In this document: positions 7,646-16,574 of the stretch, one piece after another
Layout: each line of letters begins with the position of its first letter
Position numbering within the stretch: position 1 is the stretch's first letter
Origin: Nitrospirales bacterium
GTDB lineage: Bacteria > Nitrospirota > Nitrospiria > Nitrospirales > UBA8639
Direction: 5' to 3'
Assembly: GCA_021604005.1 (NCBI GenBank)
Contig: BQIV01000019.1
Location: 1-64,000, forward strand
Length of the DNA stretch: 64,000 bases
Translations under genes and position numbers: made by a program
Notes under the pieces: generated by a model
Databases searched by the model: none
Told to the model about the DNA's origin: nothing
Seen by the model: the letters and a program-made list of their open reading frames with translations, nothing else

Positions 7646-10489
7646 ATGAAGAAATGCGCGCAGCACCTCAATGGTTATATGATCATCGTCATACTTTTGG
7701 GGGGTATGGTGACCTCTTTACCCGAATCCCACGCGTCAATCGTGATTCACCCAGGAAACAATATTCAAACTTTCGTGAATGCCCACCCTGAAGGAACGAC
7801 GTTTCTCTTGCAACCCGGTGTCTATAGAGGACAACAGATTGTTCCGAAATCCGGAAACAGCTTTATCGGTGAATCCGGAGTCATCCTTTCAGGAGCGGCT
7901 TTATTGAGAGACTTTTCCCCTAAAGGCAACCGTTGGTCGACGCCGTATCGATGGTCGTTCGGCCAACCTCATGGTCTTTGCAAAATCCAAGCAAATGGTC
8001 AGCGTCAAACGGCATGTCAATTTCCCGAAAATCTATTCATCGACGGGAAAATATTAACCCAAGTGACCCGCCTATCAGAGGTAAGACTAGGAACATGGTT
8101 CCTTGATCGTACTCATAAAAAAATATACATCGCCAACAATCCTCGAAATCAAAAAGTTGAAATCAGTGTGATTCCGCATGCATTTAGTGGAAAGGCAGCG
8201 AATGTTACGATCAAAAACCTGATCATTGAAAAATATGCAAATCCGGCACAGCAAGGTGCGATACACGGTAAAGCCAGCGCAAACGGGCATGTAAGCGATG
8301 GCTGGCATATCCAAGGCGTTGAAGTACGATTTAATCACGGAACTGGAATTCGGGTTGGACATCGCATGAAATTGATTGCTAACCATATTCACCATAATGG
8401 TCAATTAGGTATTGGTGGAAGTGGAGACGATATCGTGGCAGAAAACAATGTGATCGCGCTTAATAATACACAGGGATTTAGTACAGGTTGGGAGGCAGGC
8501 GGTGTAAAATTCGTTAAAACAAAAAATGTCGTGATTCGAGGGAATGTTATTCAACAGAATGTTGGGCCGGGTCTCTGGATAGATGACGACAATATCAACA
8601 CGCTCTACGAGGGCAATCGAATCCTTGACAATACTCATGCTGGAATTATCCATATGACCAGTTATGCAGCCATGATTCGCAACAATTGGGTCAAAGGCAA
8701 CGGATATGGATTTTCAAAATGGCTGTGGGGATCAGGAATTCTTGTCCATTCCTCACCAAATGTAGAAATATACGGCAACACGCTGATTCACAACGCAGAT
8801 GGCATTTCCGCCATTGAACAGAAAGCCGGAACGGGCAAATACGGCCCGTATGAGGTCCGCAACTTGTTCGTACATCACAATCACATTGCGATGAACACTG
8901 GCCAATCAGGAGTCGTTCAGGACACGGGCAATACCTCATTGTTTGGAAGCCGCAATAATCGGTTTCAAAATAACACGTACGTCATTCCTGATGACGCCAA
9001 GTTTTTTCGATGGTCGGACCGCCGGATGACTCCGTCCGAATGGCGTACGTTTGGACACGATGTGAATGGCCGGTTCTTTATTCGTCAATCGCGCACCATA
9101 GACGAAGAGTTGGCTGTCCCCATCAGGCCAGGACAAAACATTCAGGCCAAAGTTGATCAGCATCCCGAGGGCACGATTTTTTTGATTAAGTCGGGGCTAC
9201 ACCGTTTTCAGCAGATTGTCCCGAAAAACGGAAATACGTTTTTGGGAGAAAACGGCGCGATTCTCTCCGGAGCCAAACGGTTAGCCACATTTACACGCGA
9301 AGGACCGTACTGGGTCGCCCATAATCAAACCCAACAAGGTGATGTTGAATCCTTGCAAACAGCCTGCATGGTACTGGAGTCTGGGGCACAAGCACATGGA
9401 TGCCGATATCCAGAGGACTTGTTTCTTGATAACACACCGTTGCTTCAGGTAACTCGCCTCGATCGCGTGAAACCAGGGAAATGGTTTTTTGATTACAAGA
9501 ATGACAAGATTTACCTGATTGACAATCCTGTAGGACATAAAGTCGAGACAAGTGTCACCCCTCATGCGTTTTTCGGCAACGCTAACAATGTCACGATCAA
9601 AAATTTAATCATTGAAAAATATGCCAACCCTGCACGACAAGGAGCCATTCATGCCCGAAAAGCTTTTCATGATCCTCAAGGACAAAACTGGAGGATCGAA
9701 AACTCGGAAATACGGCTCAATCATGGATGGGGAATCAGGGCCGGAGACGCCATGGAAGTTTTCAATTGTTATGTTCATCATAATGCGCAACTCGGGATCG
9801 GTGGAACTGGGAAGAATATCAAACTTCAAGGTAATGAAATTGCCTTTAACAATACACAGGATTTTAGTTGGGACTTTGAAGCAGGCGGGATCAAATTCTT
9901 GAAGACACGTAACTTACAGGTAATTGGCAACCTCGCCCATCATAATGTCGGATGCGGGCTCTGGACCGACATTGATAATAGAAGTACGCTTTATGCGGGT
10001 AATCACGTATTCGATAACGCACGATGCGGCATTTATCATGAAGTAGGATTTTCTGCGTTGATCCAGCACAATTTGACAGAGCGAAACGGCTTCGGCTATC
10101 CACTTTGGCTTTGGGGGTCCGGAATCGTTGTGTATTCTTCACCTAATGTTGAAGTCCGTTATAATCTTGTCAGCAATAACATGGGAGGCATTGCCGGTAT
10201 CCAGCAAAATCGATTGAATTCTCAGGGAAGCGCGTTACTACGGAACCTTCACGTGCACCACAATTTCATTTCTCTCAGCAAAGGAACTGGACTTGTGTAT
10301 GACAGACCTCATAATAATGCCGTGTTCACTTCTCAAAATAATCGATTCGAAAACAATAATTACATACTCGGTGACAGCAAAAAACCGTTTCGTTGGTTAC
10401 GGGCACTTCATGCAGAAGACGAATGGCAAGCATTCGGCAATGATGTGAAGGGAACCTTTTCTCGAATAGAAGCAGGCCATTCACCGTAA
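7646..10489 (+). CDS. Large secreted beta-helix protein made of two tandem copies of the same domain
   Basis: This 947-residue protein starts at ATG 7646, where a signal peptide begins (MKKCAQHL, then MIIVILLGGMVTSLP). An AAGGAG lies about 14 bases upstream, and frames running further upstream lack a plausible signal. Two homologous halves (about residues 33-470 and 475-945) each contain the front motif (PEGTTFLLQPGVYRGQQIVP; PEGTIFLIKSGLHRFQQIVP) and the whole beta-helix (YANPAQQGAIH/YANPARQGAIH, HHNGQLGIGG/HHNAQLGIGG, WLWGSGI). The upstream single-domain protein resembles the second half most closely (QTQQG, CRYPEDLF, DYKND, PVGHK). The product is probably exported and acts on or binds the EPS. 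Its stop is only 7 bases from the stop of the convergent gene. Confidence 0.78.
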   Translation: MKKCAQHLNGYMIIVILLGGMVTSLPESHASIVIHPGNNIQTFVNAHPEGTTFLLQPGVYRGQQIVPKSGNSFIGESGVILSGAALLRDFSPKGNRWSTPYRWSFGQPHGLCKIQANGQRQTACQFPENLFIDGKILTQVTRLSEVRLGTWFLDRTHKKIYIANNPRNQKVEISVIPHAFSGKAANVTIKNLIIEKYANPAQQGAIHGKASANGHVSDGWHIQGVEVRFNHGTGIRVGHRMKLIANHIHHNGQLGIGGSGDDIVAENNVIALNNTQGFSTGWEAGGVKFVKTKNVVIRGNVIQQNVGPGLWIDDDNINTLYEGNRILDNTHAGIIHMTSYAAMIRNNWVKGNGYGFSKWLWGSGILVHSSPNVEIYGNTLIHNADGISAIEQKAGTGKYGPYEVRNLFVHHNHIAMNTGQSGVVQDTGNTSLFGSRNNRFQNNTYVIPDDAKFFRWSDRRMTPSEWRTFGHDVNGRFFIRQSRTIDEELAVPIRPGQNIQAKVDQHPEGTIFLIKSGLHRFQQIVPKNGNTFLGENGAILSGAKRLATFTREGPYWVAHNQTQQGDVESLQTACMVLESGAQAHGCRYPEDLFLDNTPLLQVTRLDRVKPGKWFFDYKNDKIYLIDNPVGHKVETSVTPHAFFGNANNVTIKNLIIEKYANPARQGAIHARKAFHDPQGQNWRIENSEIRLNHGWGIRAGDAMEVFNCYVHHNAQLGIGGTGKNIKLQGNEIAFNNTQDFSWDFEAGGIKFLKTRNLQVIGNLAHHNVGCGLWTDIDNRSTLYAGNHVFDNARCGIYHEVGFSALIQHNLTERNGFGYPLWLWGSGIVVYSSPNVEVRYNLVSNNMGGIAGIQQNRLNSQGSALLRNLHVHHNFISLSKGTGLVYDRPHNNAVFTSQNNRFENNNYILGDSKKPFRWLRALHAEDEWQAFGNDVKGTFSRIEAGHSP

Positions 10490-10496
10490 CACGTGT

Positions 10497-11672
10497 TCAA
10501 GGTACGACTTTGAACTCCAAGGCTTGTTTGTATATCTCCATCAATTGTCGATAATTCTGATCTTCAGAGTAGTTGTGTACGTACTCCGCGCGCGCGCCTG
10601 CCCGCATTTTTCGCTGTAATGCTGTATCCTCTAGGTATATTCGAATCTTCGCGCACAAGTCTTTTGAATCCTTTGGGTGAAAGTAAAACCCTGTTTTAGT
10701 GTCACGAATGAGACTTTCCATCCCTCCAATTCTGGCTCCAATCACAGGCAACCCGACGGCATAGGCTTCAACAATCGTCATGGGAAACCCTTCATACCAT
10801 TCAGACGGGAAAATGAGTACGCGTGCCCTTTTCATTAACTGAATGACTTCATCCCGTGTGCGACGACCCAACCAATCTATTGCTCTGTTATTTTGAGAAG
10901 CGAGTCTCATGAATTCATGTTCAGGCCCATCGCCAACAACCTTTAAGGGAAGTATAGGTCCTAAGTGCTTCCAGGCCCGAATTAGGGTTGCGATCCCTTT
11001 CTCCGGAGTGAGTCTCCCGACAAAGAGGGCATACTGACCATCGCCATCCCCCATTCCGGGATCTGGGGAAATGAAATTCGGCTTCACGGCCAATTTCTCT
11101 GGTGGCAGTCCGCCATCAATAAACTTTTGGCGAGCAAATTCAGTTAAGGCAATGAATCGATTAACTCCACGTAGGCCGCCACGTTGATTACGGTGAATCC
11201 ATAACATCGATGCAACTACAGCACTGGCTGCGTGGCTATTGCGATAGCATCGATGGATGATGCCTGGCCACGGCATAGAACGCTTGAGGCATTGTTCGCA
11301 AACCGACCCATTACGAAAGAAGATGGCATTGGGGCATAAGAGGCGATAGTTATGAAGCGTTTGAATCACGGTGCAACCTTCATCTCGAGCCACTTGGCAA
11401 GCCTGAGGAGACAGCAAGGGAAAAGTGTTGTGAAAATGAACAATAGCGGGTTTAACGGTACGAACCTTTTCCACAAAGTCTTCATAAACCGCCGAACCCC
11501 ACAGAGAGGTCCGGATTAGTTGTAATGTAGTTAAATTCTTCACCTGGTCATTGTGAACGGTAAATCCACTCACATCATGTCCATGTTTCTCGAGCAAGTG
11601 ATATTCGTCATGAAACACCTGATCCTCACCACCTGGCTGTTGATAATAATTATGGACAAGAAGTATTTTCAC
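10497..11672 (-). CDS. GT4-family glycosyltransferase
   Basis: The 391-residue GT-B enzyme has an N-terminal acceptor domain beginning KILLVHNYYQQPGGEDQV. Its C-terminal nucleotide-sugar domain includes FVGRLTPEKGIATLIRAWK, VVGDGPE and the EX7E-type active-site region EGFPMTIVEAYA followed by GLPVIGARIGG. It should transfer a sugar from a nucleotide donor to the growing lipid-linked EPS unit on the cytoplasmic membrane face; donor and linkage cannot be read from sequence. The start is GTG. The gene lies 10 bases downstream of the polymerase gene on the same strand and is the last of this minus-strand block. Confidence 0.88.
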   Translation of the reverse strand: MKILLVHNYYQQPGGEDQVFHDEYHLLEKHGHDVSGFTVHNDQVKNLTTLQLIRTSLWGSAVYEDFVEKVRTVKPAIVHFHNTFPLLSPQACQVARDEGCTVIQTLHNYRLLCPNAIFFRNGSVCEQCLKRSMPWPGIIHRCYRNSHAASAVVASMLWIHRNQRGGLRGVNRFIALTEFARQKFIDGGLPPEKLAVKPNFISPDPGMGDGDGQYALFVGRLTPEKGIATLIRAWKHLGPILPLKVVGDGPEHEFMRLASQNNRAIDWLGRRTRDEVIQLMKRARVLIFPSEWYEGFPMTIVEAYAVGLPVIGARIGGMESLIRDTKTGFYFHPKDSKDLCAKIRIYLEDTALQRKMRAGARAEYVHNYSEDQNYRQLMEIYKQALEFKVVP

Positions 11673-11682
11673 TCGAGAGCTA

Positions 11683-13182
11683 TTATCCCTTTTCTTGCGC
11701 TAGCATTGGGGGGGGGGTGATCATACTTTGTTTTATAAGCAACTGCTCATAACCACGCTTTTGTAGCAAGGTAACTGCAAACCCAAACCCCATGATCGAC
11801 CAAAACCAAATCCCCCCTTGTGGGCCTTCTAGATACACATCAAAACTGGAATTGATCATGCATGCGCTCCAATATGCAAGAACCCATATACTGAGTTTTT
11901 TGCATAAATCCTGATGATATTTTGATGATTGCACATAGACATAGACCATTTGTACGGCAAAACCTATTTGAAGCAGTACCCACAAAATGAATCCAGGAAC
12001 TCCTGCTCGCGCTAAAATGGTGAGATGTCCATTGTGAGGACTTCTTAGTGGAGCCCCCTCTTCAATAACTTGAAAACCGTCGGCATCAGCCAAATTGACC
12101 CCAAACCCTTTTCCAAGCCAGAAATACTTTCCTCCAAAAGTGTACTGAATAATAGCCTCCCACCAATTCAACCGCCATTCCTTTGTCCCTTTCAGTTCGC
12201 TTACATTGACATCCTCACTACTAAGAATACTCACAACATTCTCCAGCGCTTGACGAGTGGAAACCTTGCGGACATCTCCAATATCGACTTCAATATTCAT
12301 CACGAACCCTAAAAACCCCAGAAACAGACATACGAGGACAGGTTTGCCCCATCGCCCCAAAGGATACATCAGAAAGACAAAACTTAAGGAAATCACAACC
12401 ATGAGAAATGAGGATCGAGATTGTGTCACGAGAAGGAAAAACCCGAACAACCACAGGATCCAATAGCCCCACTCGCGGACATTCACATTCAACACATCAT
12501 TGGGTTGTCTGATTGTCTGATGAATGTTAAGAATAAGAAATGTTGCAATGCCTGTTAAATGCACAGCCGCATCACCCGGCTTAAATCCTTGAAACAGCAG
12601 GACATCTTCCCCGAAAACTTTTGAGCCAATCGTGATAACGGGCACCCAGATGAGGAACGGCACGATACATTTGCTATAGAGTGAAGGAACATAAGACGTC
12701 CAAGCAGTTCGATATAACCCTGCAACAATCAAGACACTAAAAATGAAGTACCCCCAGATCACGCCATCTCGCAACGCGGTGATTCCATATGTTTCAAGAT
12801 ATGGGATCGTTCGAATGCACCCCCATAAGGCGTAGATAACAAGAAGCAGAACAAGCGGTAGTCGAAAGATCGGTGCCACAATCTTTCGTCCCGCTATAAA
12901 GGCCAGCATTCCCAGCCCCAGCACCATCTCTCCCACAAACAAAGGTGGGATGCCAATATAAGCAAATGTGCGCCCGAAAAATGCATAGCCCACCAACAGT
13001 ACACCGAGACTTCCGAGAAACCACTCTGTTAAATAGTTTTTGGCCCATAGCGCGACTCCTGTTAGCAAAAGACCAGCGGTCAGAATCACCGCCCCGTACG
13101 CCGCGTCGAACAAAATGACAAGGCTCAGGGCTAACGCGATGAACAGCGTCATACCCCATTCCCATGCACGAACGTTCATCAT
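11683..13182 (-). CDS. O-antigen polymerase/ligase-like (Wzy-type) membrane protein with a C10 tract
   Basis: The 499-residue protein is almost entirely hydrophobic, with roughly ten to twelve membrane segments and a long periplasmic-type loop (about 290-390). This is the arrangement of Wzy polymerases and O-antigen ligases. The loop contains an RSPHNGHL motif, as is common in this superfamily. It should polymerise repeat units in the periplasm. Close to its 3' end lies a run of ten C residues on the coding strand (plus-strand G run 11708-11717), encoding Thr-Pro-Pro-Pro eight residues before the stop. The start has two adjacent ATGs (13182 and 13179). Confidence 0.82.
   Translation of the reverse strand: MMNVRAWEWGMTLFIALALSLVILFDAAYGAVILTAGLLLTGVALWAKNYLTEWFLGSLGVLLVGYAFFGRTFAYIGIPPLFVGEMVLGLGMLAFIAGRKIVAPIFRLPLVLLLVIYALWGCIRTIPYLETYGITALRDGVIWGYFIFSVLIVAGLYRTAWTSYVPSLYSKCIVPFLIWVPVITIGSKVFGEDVLLFQGFKPGDAAVHLTGIATFLILNIHQTIRQPNDVLNVNVREWGYWILWLFGFFLLVTQSRSSFLMVVISLSFVFLMYPLGRWGKPVLVCLFLGFLGFVMNIEVDIGDVRKVSTRQALENVVSILSSEDVNVSELKGTKEWRLNWWEAIIQYTFGGKYFWLGKGFGVNLADADGFQVIEEGAPLRSPHNGHLTILARAGVPGFILWVLLQIGFAVQMVYVYVQSSKYHQDLCKKLSIWVLAYWSACMINSSFDVYLEGPQGGIWFWSIMGFGFAVTLLQKRGYEQLLIKQSMITPPPMLAQEKG
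11708..11717 (-). repeat. Homopolymer tract C10 inside the wzy-like gene
   Basis: On the plus strand this is ten consecutive G residues. On the coding strand it spans the codons ACC CCC CCC CCA. A gain or loss of one base would change only the end of the polymerase. With one base lost, it ends three residues later (Gln-Cys-stop). With one base gained, it extends and stops at a TGA that overlaps the GTG start of the following glycosyltransferase gene. Tracts of this length are known slippage sites. Confidence 0.6.
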
Positions 13183-13331
13183 TAATCAGCAGAAGTCAAT
13201 GGATTAACACTGTACGTGAACAACAAAGAGCGCACGCCGGAGTATTGGACAGGAGAGAGATGGAAGTACCTCAGACGTGCCCTATTGACAACGTGAACAG
13301 AGAGCAGTCTCATCTGAGAATATCAGGTGTG

Positions 13332-14285
13332 TTAAATGTTTTGGCATTGATATGACGTCAAACATGCCTCCCATTGTTCGGGAAGACGTCCTCCCATCAA
13401 TTCTTTAATCTTAATGATTTCGTCGTGATAATATTCCTGAAGCATCTTATCCATTTCCTGTCCTATTAGATCATGGCTTGACGGCCTCAACAAGGATCGC
13501 TCAAATTTGTCTAGAGATTGCTTCATGTTTACCAGTAATGTATTTCCGAATAATTGTCGAATCAAAGCTTTTGTCCTGCGATTGGGGAAAAGCCGAAACT
13601 GAATAATGGCCCGGCTCAATGATGGAACAATAGGCAAGGAGGCTTTATTTTTACTCATTGCAGCAGACGGCGGTATAAAGGAAGTCCCAATATCAAGAAA
13701 TTGAAAAACCTTTTGCAGCCATTCGTTCGGTTGCCTGGCTAAATCTTCGAAGAAGATAATCTGAACCTGCTCCTTTCCAAACATTTGAAGATACCGAGAG
13801 AGATGTTCAGAATAAAGACCGGAAAAGAGATAACGATCGGTGAAGCCAGGATTCGATGACTCTTGGCCTTCTAATTGCTGAATGATGGCCTCCTTGAATG
13901 TACGCCTCTCCAACCCTAGCCGTTTGTGATAGATGTAATCTGACTTTGCACGAGCAATGGGTTCTCGAATCGTAACAATCAATTTCAGTGAAGCGTTATG
14001 CTGTTTTAGACGTTCTGGAACGTGCGGATGGTATAAATAGCAGGTATGACAATTTCCGACCTTTAAGTTTTTTGTAGAATCCCAATCGTTCTGATAGTAA
14101 GAACGCCAATATGATTCACCCAACGCATACGCCTCTTCCTCCGCAAACAAGTCAATCTCTTTGTCATACGGAAGACACAATTCTGGATGACTACGTAAAG
14201 CCGCATACAGAGAAGTGGTGGCACATTTTCTAGCCCCCAACAATATGAAGTCAAATTTCAATTTCGGAGGTGACATGTCTTTCAC
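13332..14285 (-). CDS. Sulfotransferase family protein
   Basis: The 317-residue protein has the two PAPS-binding signatures of sulfotransferases. Near the N-terminus is a 5'-phosphosulfate loop (ILLGARKCATTSLYAAL, about residues 15-31). About 100 residues later is the 3'-phosphate motif (IVTIREPIARAKSDYIYHKR), with the expected arginine and serine. The ending resembles heparan- and carbohydrate-type enzymes, with a VQIIFFEDL strand. It should transfer sulfate from PAPS to a sugar of the EPS unit; the substrate is inferred from its position between the flippase and polymerase genes. No PAPS synthesis genes are in the window. It lies 48 bases from the second sulfotransferase-like gene. Confidence 0.82.
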   Translation of the reverse strand: MKDMSPPKLKFDFILLGARKCATTSLYAALRSHPELCLPYDKEIDLFAEEEAYALGESYWRSYYQNDWDSTKNLKVGNCHTCYLYHPHVPERLKQHNASLKLIVTIREPIARAKSDYIYHKRLGLERRTFKEAIIQQLEGQESSNPGFTDRYLFSGLYSEHLSRYLQMFGKEQVQIIFFEDLARQPNEWLQKVFQFLDIGTSFIPPSAAMSKNKASLPIVPSLSRAIIQFRLFPNRRTKALIRQLFGNTLLVNMKQSLDKFERSLLRPSSHDLIGQEMDKMLQEYYHDEIIKIKELMGGRLPEQWEACLTSYQCQNI

Positions 14286-14333
14286 TTACTCTCACCCTAC
14301 CCCTTCCATCATACATATCCCAACGGGATATCG

Positions 14334-15032
14334 TCATGATCCTGAAAATTGAACGGTTGTGTTAATGACCGGAGAATATTTTCCGATCAATCGTGTGAGT
14401 GTTTTGTAAAAATATACACGCTGGAAATCCGTTTTCGATGGTGGGAAAATTGGTGACGGTGGAACTTCTTGATCAATCACGACACTCATACTGCGCAGAA
14501 TATTCATCACGGCTGTTTGGTTGGTGAGATCATTAAAGTCAAATTGATGAGGATGATAGGGTCCCCAAAATTCATGAAAGCGCTCTTTCTCTTTTAATAA
14601 AGAATCGTAATCATCCGCGTAAGAAAAGTTTTTCAATGAACGGTAGACCGAACGTGCAGGTCGTGTTGGCTGCATGATGTACGAACAACTGGCGAGTTCT
14701 TTAATCGTCTCAACCGCAGATGCATCGTGTTGACATTGCGGAAAATGAGTTTTCAAGACATAGGTTCCACATGAAAATAATTTTTCTTTTGGCAACCTAT
14801 TTGTGAGATACACATCTAAATCAACATACAACGGAGAGTTTCGATATGCAGAAAAATTATTTAAGAGTAGATCGATTAAAATATGGGTCCCACTCCGCAT
14901 TAAAGAAGAAACGATAATCGGTCGGCCTACCTTTGACTGCTTCAAGATTCCTGGTGGAGCAACCGTCTTCGAATTATTATGCGGGAGTATTTTCGATGCC
15001 AGTTGAAAAATTTTAGGCTTTGCTGCAGTCAT
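14334..15032 (-). CDS. Second, smaller sulfotransferase-like protein
   Basis: This 232-residue protein has a P-loop-like sulfotransferase start (IIVSSLMRSGTHILIDLLL, about 38-56), with arginine where many family members have lysine. A later strand and helix (CSYIMQPTRPARSVYRSLKN, about 130-150) corresponds to the 3'-phosphate-binding region. It is not closely similar to the neighbouring sulfotransferase and is short for the family. An alternative is a related P-loop transferase, but the RSGTH motif favours sulfate transfer. It sits in the EPS block between the flippase and the first sulfotransferase, so two sulfation positions or two substrates are likely. Confidence 0.68.
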   Translation of the reverse strand: MTAAKPKIFQLASKILPHNNSKTVAPPGILKQSKVGRPIIVSSLMRSGTHILIDLLLNNFSAYRNSPLYVDLDVYLTNRLPKEKLFSCGTYVLKTHFPQCQHDASAVETIKELASCSYIMQPTRPARSVYRSLKNFSYADDYDSLLKEKERFHEFWGPYHPHQFDFNDLTNQTAVMNILRSMSVVIDQEVPPSPIFPPSKTDFQRVYFYKTLTRLIGKYSPVINTTVQFSGS

Positions 15033-15162
15033 ATGTTGATCACAAGAGGCTCAGGTTATATTCTCCAGATAACAAAGACGAAGTATCACGAAAAACCAAA
15101 AACGCTCAGACCGCAAATTTCGCATAACCCCATTCAAAACAGCTGGGCTTGCGTCGTGATAA

Positions 15163-16467
15163 TCACGGCATGATGTTTTCCCCACATCTTGGAGGTTTGC
15201 TCATATTCAGGACATCCTCATTACCATTTCGAATTGCGCGATATGCATAATTTCCCATACAAAATCCTGTTATAGCTAATGCGGCGAGCATTACGTATGC
15301 CGCCCCCCACACGTCCCAAATCATCACAACCCCAATTCCGACGAAAAGAATAAAGATCATTGAGAGACCATTTGCTTTAAAGACGAGATTAGGTTTTTCT
15401 ATGGCTAACAGCACAAGTCGGAAAATAAAGGTTACTCCATAACACATAGCGGTAAGTCCAATCACTCCCATCAGTCCTGCATATTCGGTATACTTTCCCT
15501 GATACAACCATTCCAATAAATGTTCGCCTCCCTGTTCAAGTATGAACCAATACAACCCTGTACAGATACAAACACCTGCAACCATTCGGAAGACCACAGA
15601 AGCAAATTGCATCGATCCACGGTGCCTGACAAGAAAAGGCAGGATGATGCTGATCAGGCCAACAGCCAGATGAGTCACTGGCAAATAGAAATTCTGTAAA
15701 GCTCGAAAGGCTGCTGCCGCCTCCATTCCACCCCAAATCGGCAATAAAAAGTAGTAAATATTCCCTATGGCCCACGCCATGACACCAGTGCCTATCAACC
15801 AGCGGCCATAATTCCAATGTTCGCGAACAGCCTGTCGATATTCGGTCCATCTCCGGAGTACGAATGCAAGTCGCAGTCGAACAATCATCCATCCGGCACT
15901 AATTAGACTTGAAACTCCCATAATGCCCAACGTGGTCACCGGAGATAGTAAATCATTCTGGACCAGTATTATAGTCATACTTAAGAGAATAACCGTGTAT
16001 CCCAATCCTGCACGACCAGCCAGGCTACCATCTGAACATAAATAGCTTGCACGACGCAGCAGCCATTGCAAGAGGATAAAAGGACTGACACAAGCTAGTG
16101 TCAACAGGCAGACAGCGATACCCTGTTTATTGACTACCACGAACAGAGCGGCCGTAATCGTAAAAAATACGCTAATGCTTAAACACACGAGGAAATGACC
16201 AAGTAACGCGGCTTCTAAATATTCAAGCATACGCTCCTGATATCGGCCTGCTCCGAAAACAACAAGTGGCTGGACCAGCAAAGCAGAATGAATCGTACCG
16301 AATAAAAGGAAAGCGCCATAGCTGACAGTAAACACTCCATATTCACTTTCGCTTAACCAGCGAGCGAGAAGAAGGTTAACCAAAAAATTCGAAACAGCGA
16401 AGGACCCGTGATCAAGAATTGCCCACCCGGCCTTCTCCATCCAATAAAAAAATGACTTCACGTTCAA
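15163..16467 (-). CDS. Polysaccharide flippase (Wzx-like, MOP/MVF family)
   Basis: This 434-residue membrane protein has about twelve to fourteen hydrophobic segments. It opens with the family signature of the O-antigen flippase group (SNFLVNLLLARWLSESEYGVFTVSYGAFLL region, about 27-56), in which a conserved LLARWLSESEYG follows the first helix. It should move the lipid-linked repeat unit across the inner membrane before polymerisation. It lies in the same minus-strand block as the sulfotransferases and Wzy-like gene, about 130 bases upstream of the small sulfotransferase gene. Only one flippase is seen in the window, which fits a single Wzx/Wzy-dependent pathway. Confidence 0.82.
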   Translation of the reverse strand: MNVKSFFYWMEKAGWAILDHGSFAVSNFLVNLLLARWLSESEYGVFTVSYGAFLLFGTIHSALLVQPLVVFGAGRYQERMLEYLEAALLGHFLVCLSISVFFTITAALFVVVNKQGIAVCLLTLACVSPFILLQWLLRRASYLCSDGSLAGRAGLGYTVILLSMTIILVQNDLLSPVTTLGIMGVSSLISAGWMIVRLRLAFVLRRWTEYRQAVREHWNYGRWLIGTGVMAWAIGNIYYFLLPIWGGMEAAAAFRALQNFYLPVTHLAVGLISIILPFLVRHRGSMQFASVVFRMVAGVCICTGLYWFILEQGGEHLLEWLYQGKYTEYAGLMGVIGLTAMCYGVTFIFRLVLLAIEKPNLVFKANGLSMIFILFVGIGVVMIWDVWGAAYVMLAALAITGFCMGNYAYRAIRNGNEDVLNMSKPPRCGENIMP

Positions 16468-16574
16468 TGCACTTCAAATAAATGAAATACCATCCACACA
16501 ATCAAACTGCAAGTAATCGTTAATTACTGCGTCTAGGTCTAGGCAACACATATTCCCCCCAAATCATGTTCCAT

